From positions 620,001 to 684,000 of the forward strand of contig NZ_VCDK01000003.1 of NCBI RefSeq assembly GCF_007995215.1: a stretch of DNA of 64,000 bases, given 5' to 3'. The DNA comes from Shimia ponticola (GTDB taxonomy: Bacteria; Pseudomonadota; Alphaproteobacteria; Rhodobacterales; Rhodobacteraceae). The number at the start of each line of letters is the position of its first letter. The stretch's first letter is position 1. Shown here piece after piece: positions 51,970 to 60,531 of the stretch. A program made the position numbers and the translations under genes. The notes under the pieces were generated by a model. It was given only the letters and a program-made list of their open reading frames with translations, searched no databases and had not been told where the DNA came from.

Positions 51970-52872
51970 TTGTCCTATTCGTGTGCTGTCATCGGTCTGG
52001 GCTCTATGGGCTTTGGCATGGCCCAATCGCTTCACCGTGCAGGGCTGGAAACCTATGGGTTTGACCGCGACGCAGAACGCGAGTCCCGGTTTCAGAGCGA
52101 AACAGGCCGCGCCGCATCACTTGCCTGCGTTGCTTCAACGATAGACGCCGCCGCCATTGTCGTCGTGAACGCCGCACAAACAGAGGCGGTCTTGTTCGGC
52201 GATGACGCGCTCGTGCCACGCATGAAGCAAGGCAGTGTGATCGTGGCCTGTGCGACCGTAGCGCCCGATTTTGCCCGCGAGATGGAGCGCCGCTGCAGCG
52301 ATCACAGTGTCCAATACCTTGATGCGCCGATCTCTGGCGGGGCCGTCCGCGCCGCCAAGGGCGACCTTTCTGTCATGGCCTCAGGCTCACAGGCTGCGAA
52401 AGACGCCGCAAAGCCCCTGCTTGATGGGGTAGCGTCGACCGTCTTTGACCTTGGCGAGAGCGCTGGCGCAGGCTCGGCGATGAAAGCGGTCAATCAATTG
52501 CTGGCCGGCGTCCACATCGCGACAATGGCCGAGGCTTTGACATTCGGGCTTGCCCAAGGTGTCGCGCCCGAAACATTTCTGGATGTCATCTCGCAATGTG
52601 CCGGTACGAGTTGGATGCTTGAAAACCGCGCGCCGCACATCGTGGACGGCGATTATACACCGCATAGCGCGGTCACCATCTGGCCCAAGGACCTTGGTAT
52701 CGTGACTGAAATCGCCAATGAGAAGGGATTGCAGACACCGATCACCCAAGCCGCGCTTGCCCAATTCAACGCAGCCGTTGCCATGGGCCTGGGTGCCGAA
52801 GATGACGCCGCCGTGGCCAAGGTCTATGCAAAGGCTGCGAACCTGACACTTCCATCCAAGGACACAGAATGA
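51970..52872 (+). CDS. ltnD: L-threonate dehydrogenase
   Basis: A 300-aa member of the beta-hydroxyacid dehydrogenase family. Markers are an N-terminal Rossmann motif VIGLGSMGFGMAQSL, DAPISGGAVRAAKGDLSVMA and the catalytic Lys in MKAVNQLLAG. LtnD oxidises L-threonate to 2-oxo-tetronate, which an isomerase (OtnI) converts to 3-oxo-tetronate for OtnK. The start is TTG 51970: AGGAG lies five bases before it and no in-frame ATG is nearby. It overlaps otnK by ATGA. The neighbours otnK and otnC support the name over other members of the family. otnI is not seen. Confidence 0.85.
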   Translation: MSYSCAVIGLGSMGFGMAQSLHRAGLETYGFDRDAERESRFQSETGRAASLACVASTIDAAAIVVVNAAQTEAVLFGDDALVPRMKQGSVIVACATVAPDFAREMERRCSDHSVQYLDAPISGGAVRAAKGDLSVMASGSQAAKDAAKPLLDGVASTVFDLGESAGAGSAMKAVNQLLAGVHIATMAEALTFGLAQGVAPETFLDVISQCAGTSWMLENRAPHIVDGDYTPHSAVTIWPKDLGIVTEIANEKGLQTPITQAALAQFNAAVAMGLGAEDDAAVAKVYAKAANLTLPSKDTE

Positions 52873-54143
52873 CGACGCTACTGGGCTGCATCGCCGACGA
52901 TTTTACCGGGGCCACCGACCTTGCCGGATTGCTGGCGCGTAGCGGTGTTCAGGTCAGCCTGAGGATCGGAGTGCCGGATGCGCCCCCCGCCGATACCGCC
53001 CCGTTTGAGGTAATCGCGCTGAAATCCCGCACAGCCCCTGTCGAAGCCGCCAAGTCAGATGTGCTGCGCGCTCTGAATTGGCTGCAAGCCGCTGGAGCCC
53101 AACGGTTTTTCTGGAAATACTGCTCAACCTTCGACAGCACGCCCGACGGCAATATTGGTCCGGTGGCCGAGGCATTGATGAACGCGCTGGACACGGATCA
53201 AACAATCTACTGTCCGGCTTTCCCAGAGAACGGGCGCGCGATCTTAATGGGTAACCTCTTTGTCGGGGAACAGCCGCTGCACGAAAGCCCGATGAAGGAT
53301 CATCCGCTGACGCCGATGCGCGACAGCAATTTGATGCGCCTGCTTGAACCGCAGGTGACACGCCCTGTGGGACTTGCCAATAGACTGGTCGTTGATCGTG
53401 GCGTCTTGGCTCTGCGCGATCGTTTGCAGGACCTGAAGGACAACGGGGTCGCGCATGTGATCGTCGACGCTGTGTCAGATGCGGACCTGCCGATCATTGC
53501 CGAGGCCTGTCGTGACATGCCGTTGATGACAGGCGGTAGCGCCGTCGCCATGCCCCTGCCCCAACTTTATCTGCGCGACGGCACTTTGCCAGCAGATGCA
53601 CCGAAAGCCGCGAAACCGGATAATCTCGCGGAAAGCGGGATCGTCCTGTCCGGCAGTTGCTCTGCAATGACCCGAGCACAGGTACAGGATTATGTCGCGA
53701 CCGGCGCGCCGGCGTTCAGACTTGAACCTCTCACGCTCGCCGATCAAGGCGCAGATGCGGCACTGACGTGGCTTGGGGAACAGGATTTGAGCCGTCGCCC
53801 ACTAATCTATGCAACGGCAGAACCCGATCAGGTCCGCGCCGCCCAAGAGAAGCTTGGAACGACCCGCGCCGGTGAAATTGTAGAACAGGCGTTGGCCGCC
53901 TGCGCCACTGCGGCTCGCGACGCGGGCGCCGGCCGCATCGTTGTCGCTGGTGGCGAAACATCCGGCGCCGTCACGCAGGCCCTTGGCGTCAGCCAGTTGG
54001 ACATCGGTCCCGAGATCGCCCCCGGTGTCCCGTGGACCTATTGCACGACGGACGGCAAGCGCGTTGCCTTGACGCTCAAATCCGGCAATTTTGGCACCGA
54101 GACCTTTTTCACCGACGCCTTTGAAAGACTGGACACCGCATGA
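52869..54143 (+). CDS. otnK: 3-oxo-tetronate kinase
   Basis: A 424-aa kinase of the four-carbon acid sugar kinase family (formerly DUF1537). The N-terminal motif is CIADDFTGATDLAGLLA, followed by FWKYCSTFDSTPDGNIG and PAFPENGRAILMGNLFVG; the C-terminal nucleotide part has VVAGGETSGAVTQALG. It phosphorylates 3-oxo-tetronate (2-dehydro-threonate/erythronate derivatives) at O4. It is coupled to ltnD before and otnC after by ATGA overlaps. Confidence 0.92.
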   Translation: MTTLLGCIADDFTGATDLAGLLARSGVQVSLRIGVPDAPPADTAPFEVIALKSRTAPVEAAKSDVLRALNWLQAAGAQRFFWKYCSTFDSTPDGNIGPVAEALMNALDTDQTIYCPAFPENGRAILMGNLFVGEQPLHESPMKDHPLTPMRDSNLMRLLEPQVTRPVGLANRLVVDRGVLALRDRLQDLKDNGVAHVIVDAVSDADLPIIAEACRDMPLMTGGSAVAMPLPQLYLRDGTLPADAPKAAKPDNLAESGIVLSGSCSAMTRAQVQDYVATGAPAFRLEPLTLADQGADAALTWLGEQDLSRRPLIYATAEPDQVRAAQEKLGTTRAGEIVEQALAACATAARDAGAGRIVVAGGETSGAVTQALGVSQLDIGPEIAPGVPWTYCTTDGKRVALTLKSGNFGTETFFTDAFERLDTA

Positions 54144-54790
54144 GCGCAGAAAGCCGCCTTCGCGAACAGATTTGCGTACTTGCCAAGTCCATGTTCGACC
54201 GGGGGCTGACGGGCGGCTCGACGGGCAATATATCGGCCAGAACCGATGATGGCGGGTTGCTCGTGTCGCCAACGGGGACAAGCTTTGGACGACTTGATCC
54301 AGGGCGTCTGTCTCGGTTTGATGCATCAGGGACGCTCATCGACGGTGATCCACCGACCAAAGAGATGCCGCTGCACACAGCATTTTACGACACACGGTCA
54401 TCGGCAGGCGCCGTAGTCCACCTGCATTCCTGCCACTCTGTTGCGTTGTCAATGATGCCAGACGTTGATCCTGACAACTTTCTACCTGCTTTGACGCCTT
54501 ATGCGGTCATGAAGCTGGGCAAGGTCAAGCTGCTGCCATTCTTCTTACCGGGCGATCCGGCCATGGGCGATGCTGTGCGCGGATTGGCAGGTAAACGCTC
54601 GGCAGTCATGCTCGCGAACCATGGCCCGGTGGTGGCAAGCAAAGATGTCGAAGCCGCCTGCAACGCCATCGAAGAGCTGGAAGACACGGCGCGGCTTGCC
54701 ATGATGCTGCGCGGGGTGAACGCGCGCGGGCTGACGGATGATCAGGTTCAGGCTCTGGTCACGAAATTCAACGTGGAGTGGGACGACTAA
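54140..54790 (+). CDS. otnC: 3-oxo-tetronate 4-phosphate decarboxylase
   Basis: A 216-aa class II aldolase-like protein. The start pattern GLTGGSTGNISAR, SPTGTSFGRL, the Glu in KEMPLHTAFY and the zinc His pair in VVHLHSCHSVAL are all present. OtnC decarboxylates 3-oxo-tetronate 4-phosphate to dihydroxyacetone phosphate, completing the path ltnD-otnK-otnC to central metabolism. Its end overlaps the convergent MarR gene by 23 bp. Confidence 0.91.
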   Translation: MSAESRLREQICVLAKSMFDRGLTGGSTGNISARTDDGGLLVSPTGTSFGRLDPGRLSRFDASGTLIDGDPPTKEMPLHTAFYDTRSSAGAVVHLHSCHSVALSMMPDVDPDNFLPALTPYAVMKLGKVKLLPFFLPGDPAMGDAVRGLAGKRSAVMLANHGPVVASKDVEAACNAIEELEDTARLAMMLRGVNARGLTDDQVQALVTKFNVEWDD

Positions 54791-55232
54791 CAGGCGTCTG
54801 AATATCCGCGATCACACGAAGGCATCGGCGCAGGGCTTCGCGATCTGCTTCTGGCACTTTGGCCATGAATATCTGATCGTATTGTGCCGCCTGTGCGCTG
54901 AGGTCCCGAAATGCCGCCTGCCCTGTTTTGCTCAGCCACAGGTTTTCGATCCGGCGATCCACTTCATCGCGTTCGCGTTGCACAAACCGTTTCTCTTCTA
55001 GCGCCGCAACAGCGCGGCTGATTTTGGTTTTATGGATGCGCGCGCTGTCCGAAATCTGTTTGGCCGTCATCATGCCGTAGTGACCCAAATGGAAGAGAAC
55101 CCTCCATTCCGTGCGCAGCATGCCGTAGCGGTCTTTGTAATAGCGTTGAAATTCAAGGCTCGTTGCATCCGCCGCCTCGTTCAGCAGGTAGGGCAAAAAA
55201 TCCTGAAGATCGAAGGTCTCAGTGTCGGGCAT
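54768..55232 (-). CDS. MarR family regulator of the homogentisate locus
   Basis: A 154-aa winged-helix protein. The recognition region is MTAKQISDSARIHKTKISRAV (shortened here) with the wing RDEVDRRIENLWLSKTG. It is divergent from hmgA with a 70-bp gap that holds an inverted repeat suited to a MarR dimer. The likely role is repression of hmgA and the genes behind it, with homogentisate or a related aromatic acid as inducer, as known for HmgR-type systems; this is inferred from position. Confidence 0.87.
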   Translation of the reverse strand: MPDTETFDLQDFLPYLLNEAADATSLEFQRYYKDRYGMLRTEWRVLFHLGHYGMMTAKQISDSARIHKTKISRAVAALEEKRFVQRERDEVDRRIENLWLSKTGQAAFRDLSAQAAQYDQIFMAKVPEADREALRRCLRVIADIQTPVSRPTPR

Positions 55233-55251
55233 ATCAACGGATTAAATGTTG

Positions 55252-55271
55252 TTAGTTACAAAACCAACTAA
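55252..55271. promoter_or_regulatory. Inverted repeat, likely MarR operator for hmgA
   Basis: TTAGTT-ACAAAACC-AACTAA is a perfect 6-bp inverted repeat with an eight-base centre, in the only intergenic space between the MarR gene and hmgA. A -10-like TAATAC (plus strand) and TTTAAT (minus strand) flank it, so a bound dimer could block both promoters. Confidence 0.55.
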
Positions 55272-55302
55272 TACGCCTTGCGCGTTGAGCAAGGATGGCC
55301 CC

Positions 55303-56664
55303 ATGAACGACGCCTCAAAACCGCACGGACTGATCAGTGCCGCCACACCAGCAGGCACGAATCCCGGTTACATGCCCGGCTTCGGGAACGATTTTGAAAC
55401 CGAGGCGCTGCCCGGCGCCCTGCCCCAAGGCATGAACAGCCCGCAAAAGTGCAATTACGGTCTATATGGCGAACAGCTTTCTGGCACGGCGTTTACCGCG
55501 CCCAGCCACCAGAACGAACGCACTTGGTGTTATCGCATTCGTCCGTCGGTCAAACACACCGGACGCTTTGAACGGATCGACCTGCCCTACTGGAAATCTG
55601 CGCCGCACATTCCGGCTGATGTGACATCTCTGGGTCAATATCGTTGGGATCCAGTACCCCATTCGCAGGAACCGCTCACGTGGCTGACGGGCATGCGCAC
55701 AATGACGACTGCCGGAGACGTGAACACCCAGGTCGGGATGGCCAGCCATATCTACCTAGTGACGCAAAGCATGGAGGACGCCTACTTCTACTCAGCGGAC
55801 TCCGAACTATTGGTAGTCCCCCAAGAAGGGCAGCTACGGTTTTGCACCGAGCTTGGTGTCATCGACGTCGCGCCGCAGGACATCGCCATCCTGCCGCGCG
55901 GATTGGTTTACCGGGTCGAGGTCCTTCAAGGCCCCTGCCGGGGCTTTGTCTGCGAAAACTATGGTCAGAAATTCGCCCTGCCCGGGCGCGGCCCGATTGG
56001 CGCGAACTGCATGGCCAACCGGCGCGACTTCAAGACGCCCGTCGCAGCGTTCGAGGATCGCGAAACGCCGTCAACCGTCACGGTGAAATGGTGCGGGCAA
56101 TTTCACGAAACGCACATTGGCCACAGCCCGTTGGATGTGGTGGCATGGCACGGCAACTACGCGCCCTGCAAATATGACCTGAAGACCTATTGCCCGGTCG
56201 GTGCGGTCCTGTTCGACCACCCGGACCCGTCGATTTTTACCGTCCTGACTGCCCCCTCAGGCGTCGAAGGCACGGCCAACATCGATTTCGTCCTGTTCCG
56301 CGAACGCTGGATGGTGGCCGAAGATACCTTCCGCCCACCGTGGTACCACAAGAATGTCATGTCCGAACTGATGGGCAACATCTACGGCCAGTATGATGCC
56401 AAGCCGAAAGGCTTCATCCCCGGAGGCCTATCGCTGCACAACATGATGCTGCCACACGGCCCCGACAAAAACGCATTTGAAGGGGCCTCAAACGCTGATC
56501 TGCAACCGCACAAGCTCGACAACACGATGTCCTTCATGTTCGAGACACGGTTTCCCCAACACCTGACGGAATTTGCAGGCAAAGACGCGCCGCTTCAGGA
56601 CGACTACATCGATTGCTGGGACAGTCTTGAGAAGAAATTCGACGGCACCCCGGGGAAGAAATGA
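55303..56664 (+). CDS. hmgA: Homogentisate 1,2-dioxygenase
   Basis: A 453-aa iron dioxygenase, full length. The iron ligands are visible as the His and Glu in [12 protein letters not shown] and the distal His in [11 protein letters not shown]. The N-terminus has [20 protein letters not shown], a family mark. It opens the ring of homogentisate to maleylacetoacetate. ATG 55303 has AAGGA upstream; the longer frame covers the operator. It overlaps the next gene by ATGA. Confidence 0.96.
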   Translation: MNDASKPHGLISAATPAGTNPGYMPGFGNDFETEALPGALPQGMNSPQKCNYGLYGEQLSGTAFTAPSHQNERTWCYRIRPSVKHTGRFERIDLPYWKSAPHIPADVTSLGQYRWDPVPHSQEPLTWLTGMRTMTTAGDVNTQVGMASHIYLVTQSMEDAYFYSADSELLVVPQEGQLRFCTELGVIDVAPQDIAILPRGLVYRVEVLQGPCRGFVCENYGQKFALPGRGPIGANCMANRRDFKTPVAAFEDRETPSTVTVKWCGQFHETHIGHSPLDVVAWHGNYAPCKYDLKTYCPVGAVLFDHPDPSIFTVLTAPSGVEGTANIDFVLFRERWMVAEDTFRPPWYHKNVMSELMGNIYGQYDAKPKGFIPGGLSLHNMMLPHGPDKNAFEGASNADLQPHKLDNTMSFMFETRFPQHLTEFAGKDAPLQDDYIDCWDSLEKKFDGTPGKK

Positions 56665-57611
56665 GAGTTGCAACCGTACCAGAATTGGGCGGCCTGATGA
56701 TCGTCGACGCGGGACATGAAACCTGCGTTCCAGCCCGCCAGACCTGTCTGCAGTCGGCGTTGGTCGTCGATGATTTTCGCGCAACGAGCAGCGGCAGACA
56801 TGAATTTGATCCGGCTGCTTGCGCCGCCCCGCTCCTGCGCAGTCACACCTTCCTAGATGGCTCGGCATATGTGAACCATGTCGATCTGGTCAGGCGCGCA
56901 CGCGGGGCCGAAATGCCAAAACGGTTCTGGACCGACCCTTTGATGTATCAGGGATGTGCGGTTTTCGACGGACCGACGACACCGATCACCGGTGATGCCG
57001 CATGGGGCATAGATTTTGAGGCGGAGGTTGCCGTCATTACAGGCGACGTGCCGGCAGGTGCTTCACCGGATGATGCGGCAAGTGCCGTCCGGCTGATCAC
57101 GATCCTGAATGACGTTTCGCTCCGTGGGCTGATTCCGGATGAGCTGTCCAAAGGGTTTGGGTTTGTGCAATCCAAACCGCCGTCTGCCTTGGCTCCCATC
57201 GCCGTGACGCCCGATGACTTGCCCGGCTGGGACGGCCGGAAATTGAATGGAACAATGTGTGTCGATCTGAATGGAAGCCCCTTTGGCCGGACCCAAACCG
57301 GCGAGGATATGACATTCGACTTCGGCCAGTTGATCGCGCACGCGGCCAAGACGCGCCCCTTGCCCGCCGGAACTGTCATTGGCTCTGGCACGATTTCAAA
57401 TCGGGACGCATCGCACGGACCGGGCGCGCCTGTGGCAGAAGGTGGGCGCGGCTATAGCTGCATCGCGGAGCAACGCATGGTCGAAACCTTGACCACCGGT
57501 AGCCCCAAGACTCCATTCCTGACCCAAGGCGACCATGTCGAAATCTGGTTCGAGGACGCAGATGGTAACAATGCCTTCGGCACAATTTCGCAAAAGGTAG
57601 AAACAACATGA
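56661..57611 (+). CDS. Fumarylacetoacetate hydrolase family protein
   Basis: A 316-aa FAH-family enzyme. Metal ligands and active-site residues appear in [40 protein letters not shown] and the final [10 protein letters not shown]. In this setting the product most likely splits fumarylacetoacetate to fumarate and acetoacetate, or acts directly on maleylacetoacetate. It lies between hmgA and the MBL-fold gene with four-base overlaps on both sides. The isomerase MaiA, needed between HmgA and this step in the usual path, is not in the window. Confidence 0.9.
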   Translation: MRVATVPELGGLMIVDAGHETCVPARQTCLQSALVVDDFRATSSGRHEFDPAACAAPLLRSHTFLDGSAYVNHVDLVRRARGAEMPKRFWTDPLMYQGCAVFDGPTTPITGDAAWGIDFEAEVAVITGDVPAGASPDDAASAVRLITILNDVSLRGLIPDELSKGFGFVQSKPPSALAPIAVTPDDLPGWDGRKLNGTMCVDLNGSPFGRTQTGEDMTFDFGQLIAHAAKTRPLPAGTVIGSGTISNRDASHGPGAPVAEGGRGYSCIAEQRMVETLTTGSPKTPFLTQGDHVEIWFEDADGNNAFGTISQKVETT

Positions 57612-58558
57612 GCAAAGCCTTCGCCTCTCAGGGCGACATGACTGAAAAAACCATCACCTTTGACGAGGTGGGCCGCGACCTCTGGGCCTTTACGGCCGAA
57701 GGGGACCCAAACTCGGGCATCATCATCGGCGATGACAGCGTCATGGTGGTCGAGGCGCAGGCGACCCCGCGTCTGGCCGAAAAAGTCATCGAAAAGGTGC
57801 GCTCTGTCACCGACAAGCCGATCAGCCATTTGGTCCTGACCCATTACCACGCGGTCCGCGTGTTGGGCGCATCTGCCTATGGCGCGTCGCAGATCATCAT
57901 GTCCGACGCGGCCCGCGCGATGGTTGCCGAACGGGGGCAAGAGGATTGGGATAGCGAATTCCAACGCTTCCCCCGCCTGTTCGAAGGCCATGAAAGCATC
58001 CCCGGCCTGACATGGCCGACCACAACCTTCTCAGACAGCATGACCGTCTATCTCGGCTCCCGCCGCGTGGACATCAAACATGTGGGTCGCGCGCATACAG
58101 CGGGCGACGCGGTCGTGCATGTGCCGGACGAAAATGTCATGTTCACAGGCGATATCGTCGAATACCACTCCGCCTGCTATTGCGGCGACGGATACTTTGG
58201 CGACTGGGGCGGCACGCTGGATGCGATCAAGGCGCATGAGGTCGACGCCATCGCGCCCGGACGTGGAGACGCGCTGGTTGGGCGTGACATGGTGGATGCC
58301 GCCATCGAAAGCACCCGTGATTTCGTCGAAAGCACCTATCGCCCGGCCGCCCGTGTAGCCGCACGCGGTGGCACGCTGAAGGAAGCATGGGACGCCGTCC
58401 GCGCCGAATGTGATCCTAAGTTCAGCGACTTCGCGATCTACGAACACTGCCTACCCTTTAACGTCGCCCGCGCCTATGACGAGGCGCGCGGCATCGCGCA
58501 CCCCCGCATCTGGACCGCACAGCGCGATCTAGAGATGTGGGAAGCGCTGCAAGGTTAA
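57608..58558 (+). CDS. MBL-fold protein with altered metal motif
   Basis: A 316-aa metallo-beta-lactamase-fold protein. The classic HxHxDH motif reads H79-Y-H81-A-V83-R84, with Asp and the last His replaced by Val and Arg. The third and fourth motif positions remain (GRAHTAGD and FTGDIV), and HSACYCGDGYFGDW is unusual in being Cys/Asp-rich. One metal site could survive. It is translationally coupled to the FAH-family gene and ends nine bases before the flavin hydroxylase, so it belongs to the homogentisate operon. The reaction is unknown. Confidence 0.85.
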   Translation: MSKAFASQGDMTEKTITFDEVGRDLWAFTAEGDPNSGIIIGDDSVMVVEAQATPRLAEKVIEKVRSVTDKPISHLVLTHYHAVRVLGASAYGASQIIMSDAARAMVAERGQEDWDSEFQRFPRLFEGHESIPGLTWPTTTFSDSMTVYLGSRRVDIKHVGRAHTAGDAVVHVPDENVMFTGDIVEYHSACYCGDGYFGDWGGTLDAIKAHEVDAIAPGRGDALVGRDMVDAAIESTRDFVESTYRPAARVAARGGTLKEAWDAVRAECDPKFSDFAIYEHCLPFNVARAYDEARGIAHPRIWTAQRDLEMWEALQG

Positions 58559-58567
58559 GGAGGCCCC

Positions 58568-60184
58568 ATGGTCGCCCCGCGTTACGAGACGGTCAAAACG
58601 CTTTATCCCTACGCTGCGGTCGCGGCGCAAACCGCGCCTGCGCAACGCCATCCGGTGGTCGTTGTCGGAGGCGGACCGGTAGGCCTCGCGCTTGCGCTTG
58701 ACCTCGGGCAGCGCGGCACGCCTGTTCTGCTGCTGGACGACCACGAGGGGCCGGGACTTGGGTCCAAAGCCATCTGTTTTGCCAAACGCACGCTCGACAT
58801 CGCACACCGTCTTGGAGCCGCCGGACCGATGCTCAAAAAAGGCGTCGTGTGGAACGTGGGCCGCGTGTTCCATGGCGACGGTCAGGTCTTTGAGTTCGAT
58901 CTGCTGCCAGAGGACGGTCACCGCCACCCGGCCTTCATCAACCTGCAACAACCCTGTTTTGAAGAATACCTGCACGCCGCGATCACCTGTGCTCAGAAGG
59001 CGGGCGCGCCCATCGAAATCCGAGGGCGTAACCGCGTCACGGGCCTGACCGACCATGACAATCATGTCTCGCTTGACGTGGACACCCCCGACGGCGCGTA
59101 TACTGTCGAGGCCGACTATCTGATTGCCTGTGATGGCGCGCGCTCGCCGATCCGCAACCACCTTGGCCTGTCCTTTGATGGTCGTGTGTTCGAGGATAAC
59201 TTCCTGATCGCAGACGTGCGCATGACGGCTGACTTTCCGACCGAACGTTGGTTCTGGTTCCAGCCACCATTCGAACATGCCGGCCAATCAGCGCTGCTGC
59301 ACAAACAGCCCGATGACGTCTGGCGGATCGACTTTCAGCTGGGCTGGGACATTGACCGCGATCTCGAGTTGGACCCCGACCGCATCCGCACCCGTGTCGA
59401 TGCGATGCTGTCGTCTCAGACAGGCACGGTTCCAGACTACGAACTGGTCTGGACGTCGATCTACACTTTTCAATGTCGCCGGATGAAATCCTTCCGCCAA
59501 GGTCGGACATTCTTTGCAGGCGACAGCGCTCATCAGGTTTCGCCCTTCGGGGCGCGCGGGGCAAACTCTGGTGTGCAGGATGCCGAGAACCTCGCGTGGA
59601 AACTCGACCTCGTGCTCAAGGGAGATGCCCCGGACGCACTGCTGGACACCTATTGCAGGGAACGGGAGTACGCAGCGGATGAAAACATCCTGAATTCGTC
59701 GCGCGCCACCGACTTTATGACCCCGAAGTCCAAGGCAAGCACATCGTTCCGCGATGCCGTTCTGGAGCTTGCGGGCCGCCATGCTTTTGCAAGACCACTG
59801 GTAAACTCCGGGCGCCTATCTGCCCCTTGCGTCTATGACGGCCTTCCCGGCTTTGGCCCCGATGCCCTAGATGGTCCGGCAGCAACCCGGCCCGGCGCGG
59901 CCTGTCCTGATGCGCAAATGGGCAATCGATACCTGTTGGATCAGATCACCGGTGGGTTCCAGATTATCACAATCGGAGACGTGTCTGTCGGTCCGGATGC
60001 GCCTTGCGCGGTTTTGAGTATCACAGATGTCTCACCCAGCCTGCGCGCGCGATTTCTTGGCGACGCACCCACAGCCGTTTATCTGCTCCGCCCCGATCAA
60101 CACATTATTGGACGCTGGCCCACGTGGGATGGCGCTGCGATCACTGCGGCCCTCGCTTCCTCCAAGGGTAAACAATGCCGCTGA
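58568..60184 (+). CDS. FAD-dependent aromatic hydroxylase, MhaA-like
   Basis: A 538-aa class A flavoprotein monooxygenase. FAD binding is seen in VVVGGGPVGLALALDL near residue 36, ACDGARSPIRNHLG and the second FAD motif FAGDSAHQVSPFGARGANSG near 318; a thioredoxin-like C-terminal domain follows. Relatives hydroxylate 3-(3-hydroxyphenyl)propionate or 3-hydroxyphenylacetate. In Pseudomonas putida MhaA makes homogentisate from 3-hydroxyphenylacetate with a small partner MhaB. Here a 62-aa DUF2783 gene overlaps the end, and hmgA is upstream, so an MhaA role is the best guess. AAGGAGG lies before the ATG. Confidence 0.83.
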   Translation: MVAPRYETVKTLYPYAAVAAQTAPAQRHPVVVVGGGPVGLALALDLGQRGTPVLLLDDHEGPGLGSKAICFAKRTLDIAHRLGAAGPMLKKGVVWNVGRVFHGDGQVFEFDLLPEDGHRHPAFINLQQPCFEEYLHAAITCAQKAGAPIEIRGRNRVTGLTDHDNHVSLDVDTPDGAYTVEADYLIACDGARSPIRNHLGLSFDGRVFEDNFLIADVRMTADFPTERWFWFQPPFEHAGQSALLHKQPDDVWRIDFQLGWDIDRDLELDPDRIRTRVDAMLSSQTGTVPDYELVWTSIYTFQCRRMKSFRQGRTFFAGDSAHQVSPFGARGANSGVQDAENLAWKLDLVLKGDAPDALLDTYCREREYAADENILNSSRATDFMTPKSKASTSFRDAVLELAGRHAFARPLVNSGRLSAPCVYDGLPGFGPDALDGPAATRPGAACPDAQMGNRYLLDQITGGFQIITIGDVSVGPDAPCAVLSITDVSPSLRARFLGDAPTAVYLLRPDQHIIGRWPTWDGAAITAALASSKGKQCR

Positions 60185-60363
60185 ACCTCGCCCCGAACAT
60201 CCCTGACCCGGACGGGTTCTATGATGAACTGCTCGCACAATTCGAAGGCTTGTCGGATGAGGACGCAGAGGCCTTGAAATCCCGGCTGATCCTGATCCTC
60301 GCCAACCACATTGGCGACCGTGCAACCCTGACCGATGCGTTCGCAGCGGCAAAGGCGCGCTAA
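60175..60363 (+). CDS. DUF2783 small protein, possible hydroxylase coupling partner (MhaB-like)
   Basis: A 62-aa acidic, helical protein starting MPLNLAPNIPDPDGFYDELL, with LSDEDAEALKSRLILILANHI, matching DUF2783. It overlaps the flavin hydroxylase gene by ten bases. The size, about 7 kDa, and place match the MhaB coupling protein of the P. putida 3-hydroxyphenylacetate hydroxylase. That equivalence is inferred from size and context. Confidence 0.8.
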   Translation: MPLNLAPNIPDPDGFYDELLAQFEGLSDEDAEALKSRLILILANHIGDRATLTDAFAAAKAR

Positions 60364-60383
60364 GAGAGAGCGGTCGAACTGCA

Positions 60384-60446
60384 TTTGCGCAAAAACGGGT
60401 TCGCAATCGTGCAAACTACGGCGTAATCTCTTGTAATTATTTGACA
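60384..60446 (+). promoter_or_regulatory. Upstream region of the hybrid kinase with palindrome and -35-like box
   Basis: The 168-bp AT-richer gap before the kinase holds a perfect palindrome TTTGCGCAAA (60384-60393), a related TTCGCAATCGTGCAAA 10 bases later, and a consensus TTGACA at 60441-60446. No good -10 box stands at the right distance, so the promoter call is weak. Confidence 0.3.
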
Positions 60447-60531
60447 ATCTGAACAGGTAAAAACCAAAGCGGGCATTGTCGCTTGGAAAACAACTGGAAC
60501 TACTAATCGTATCTCTTACCCTCGGAAAGAT

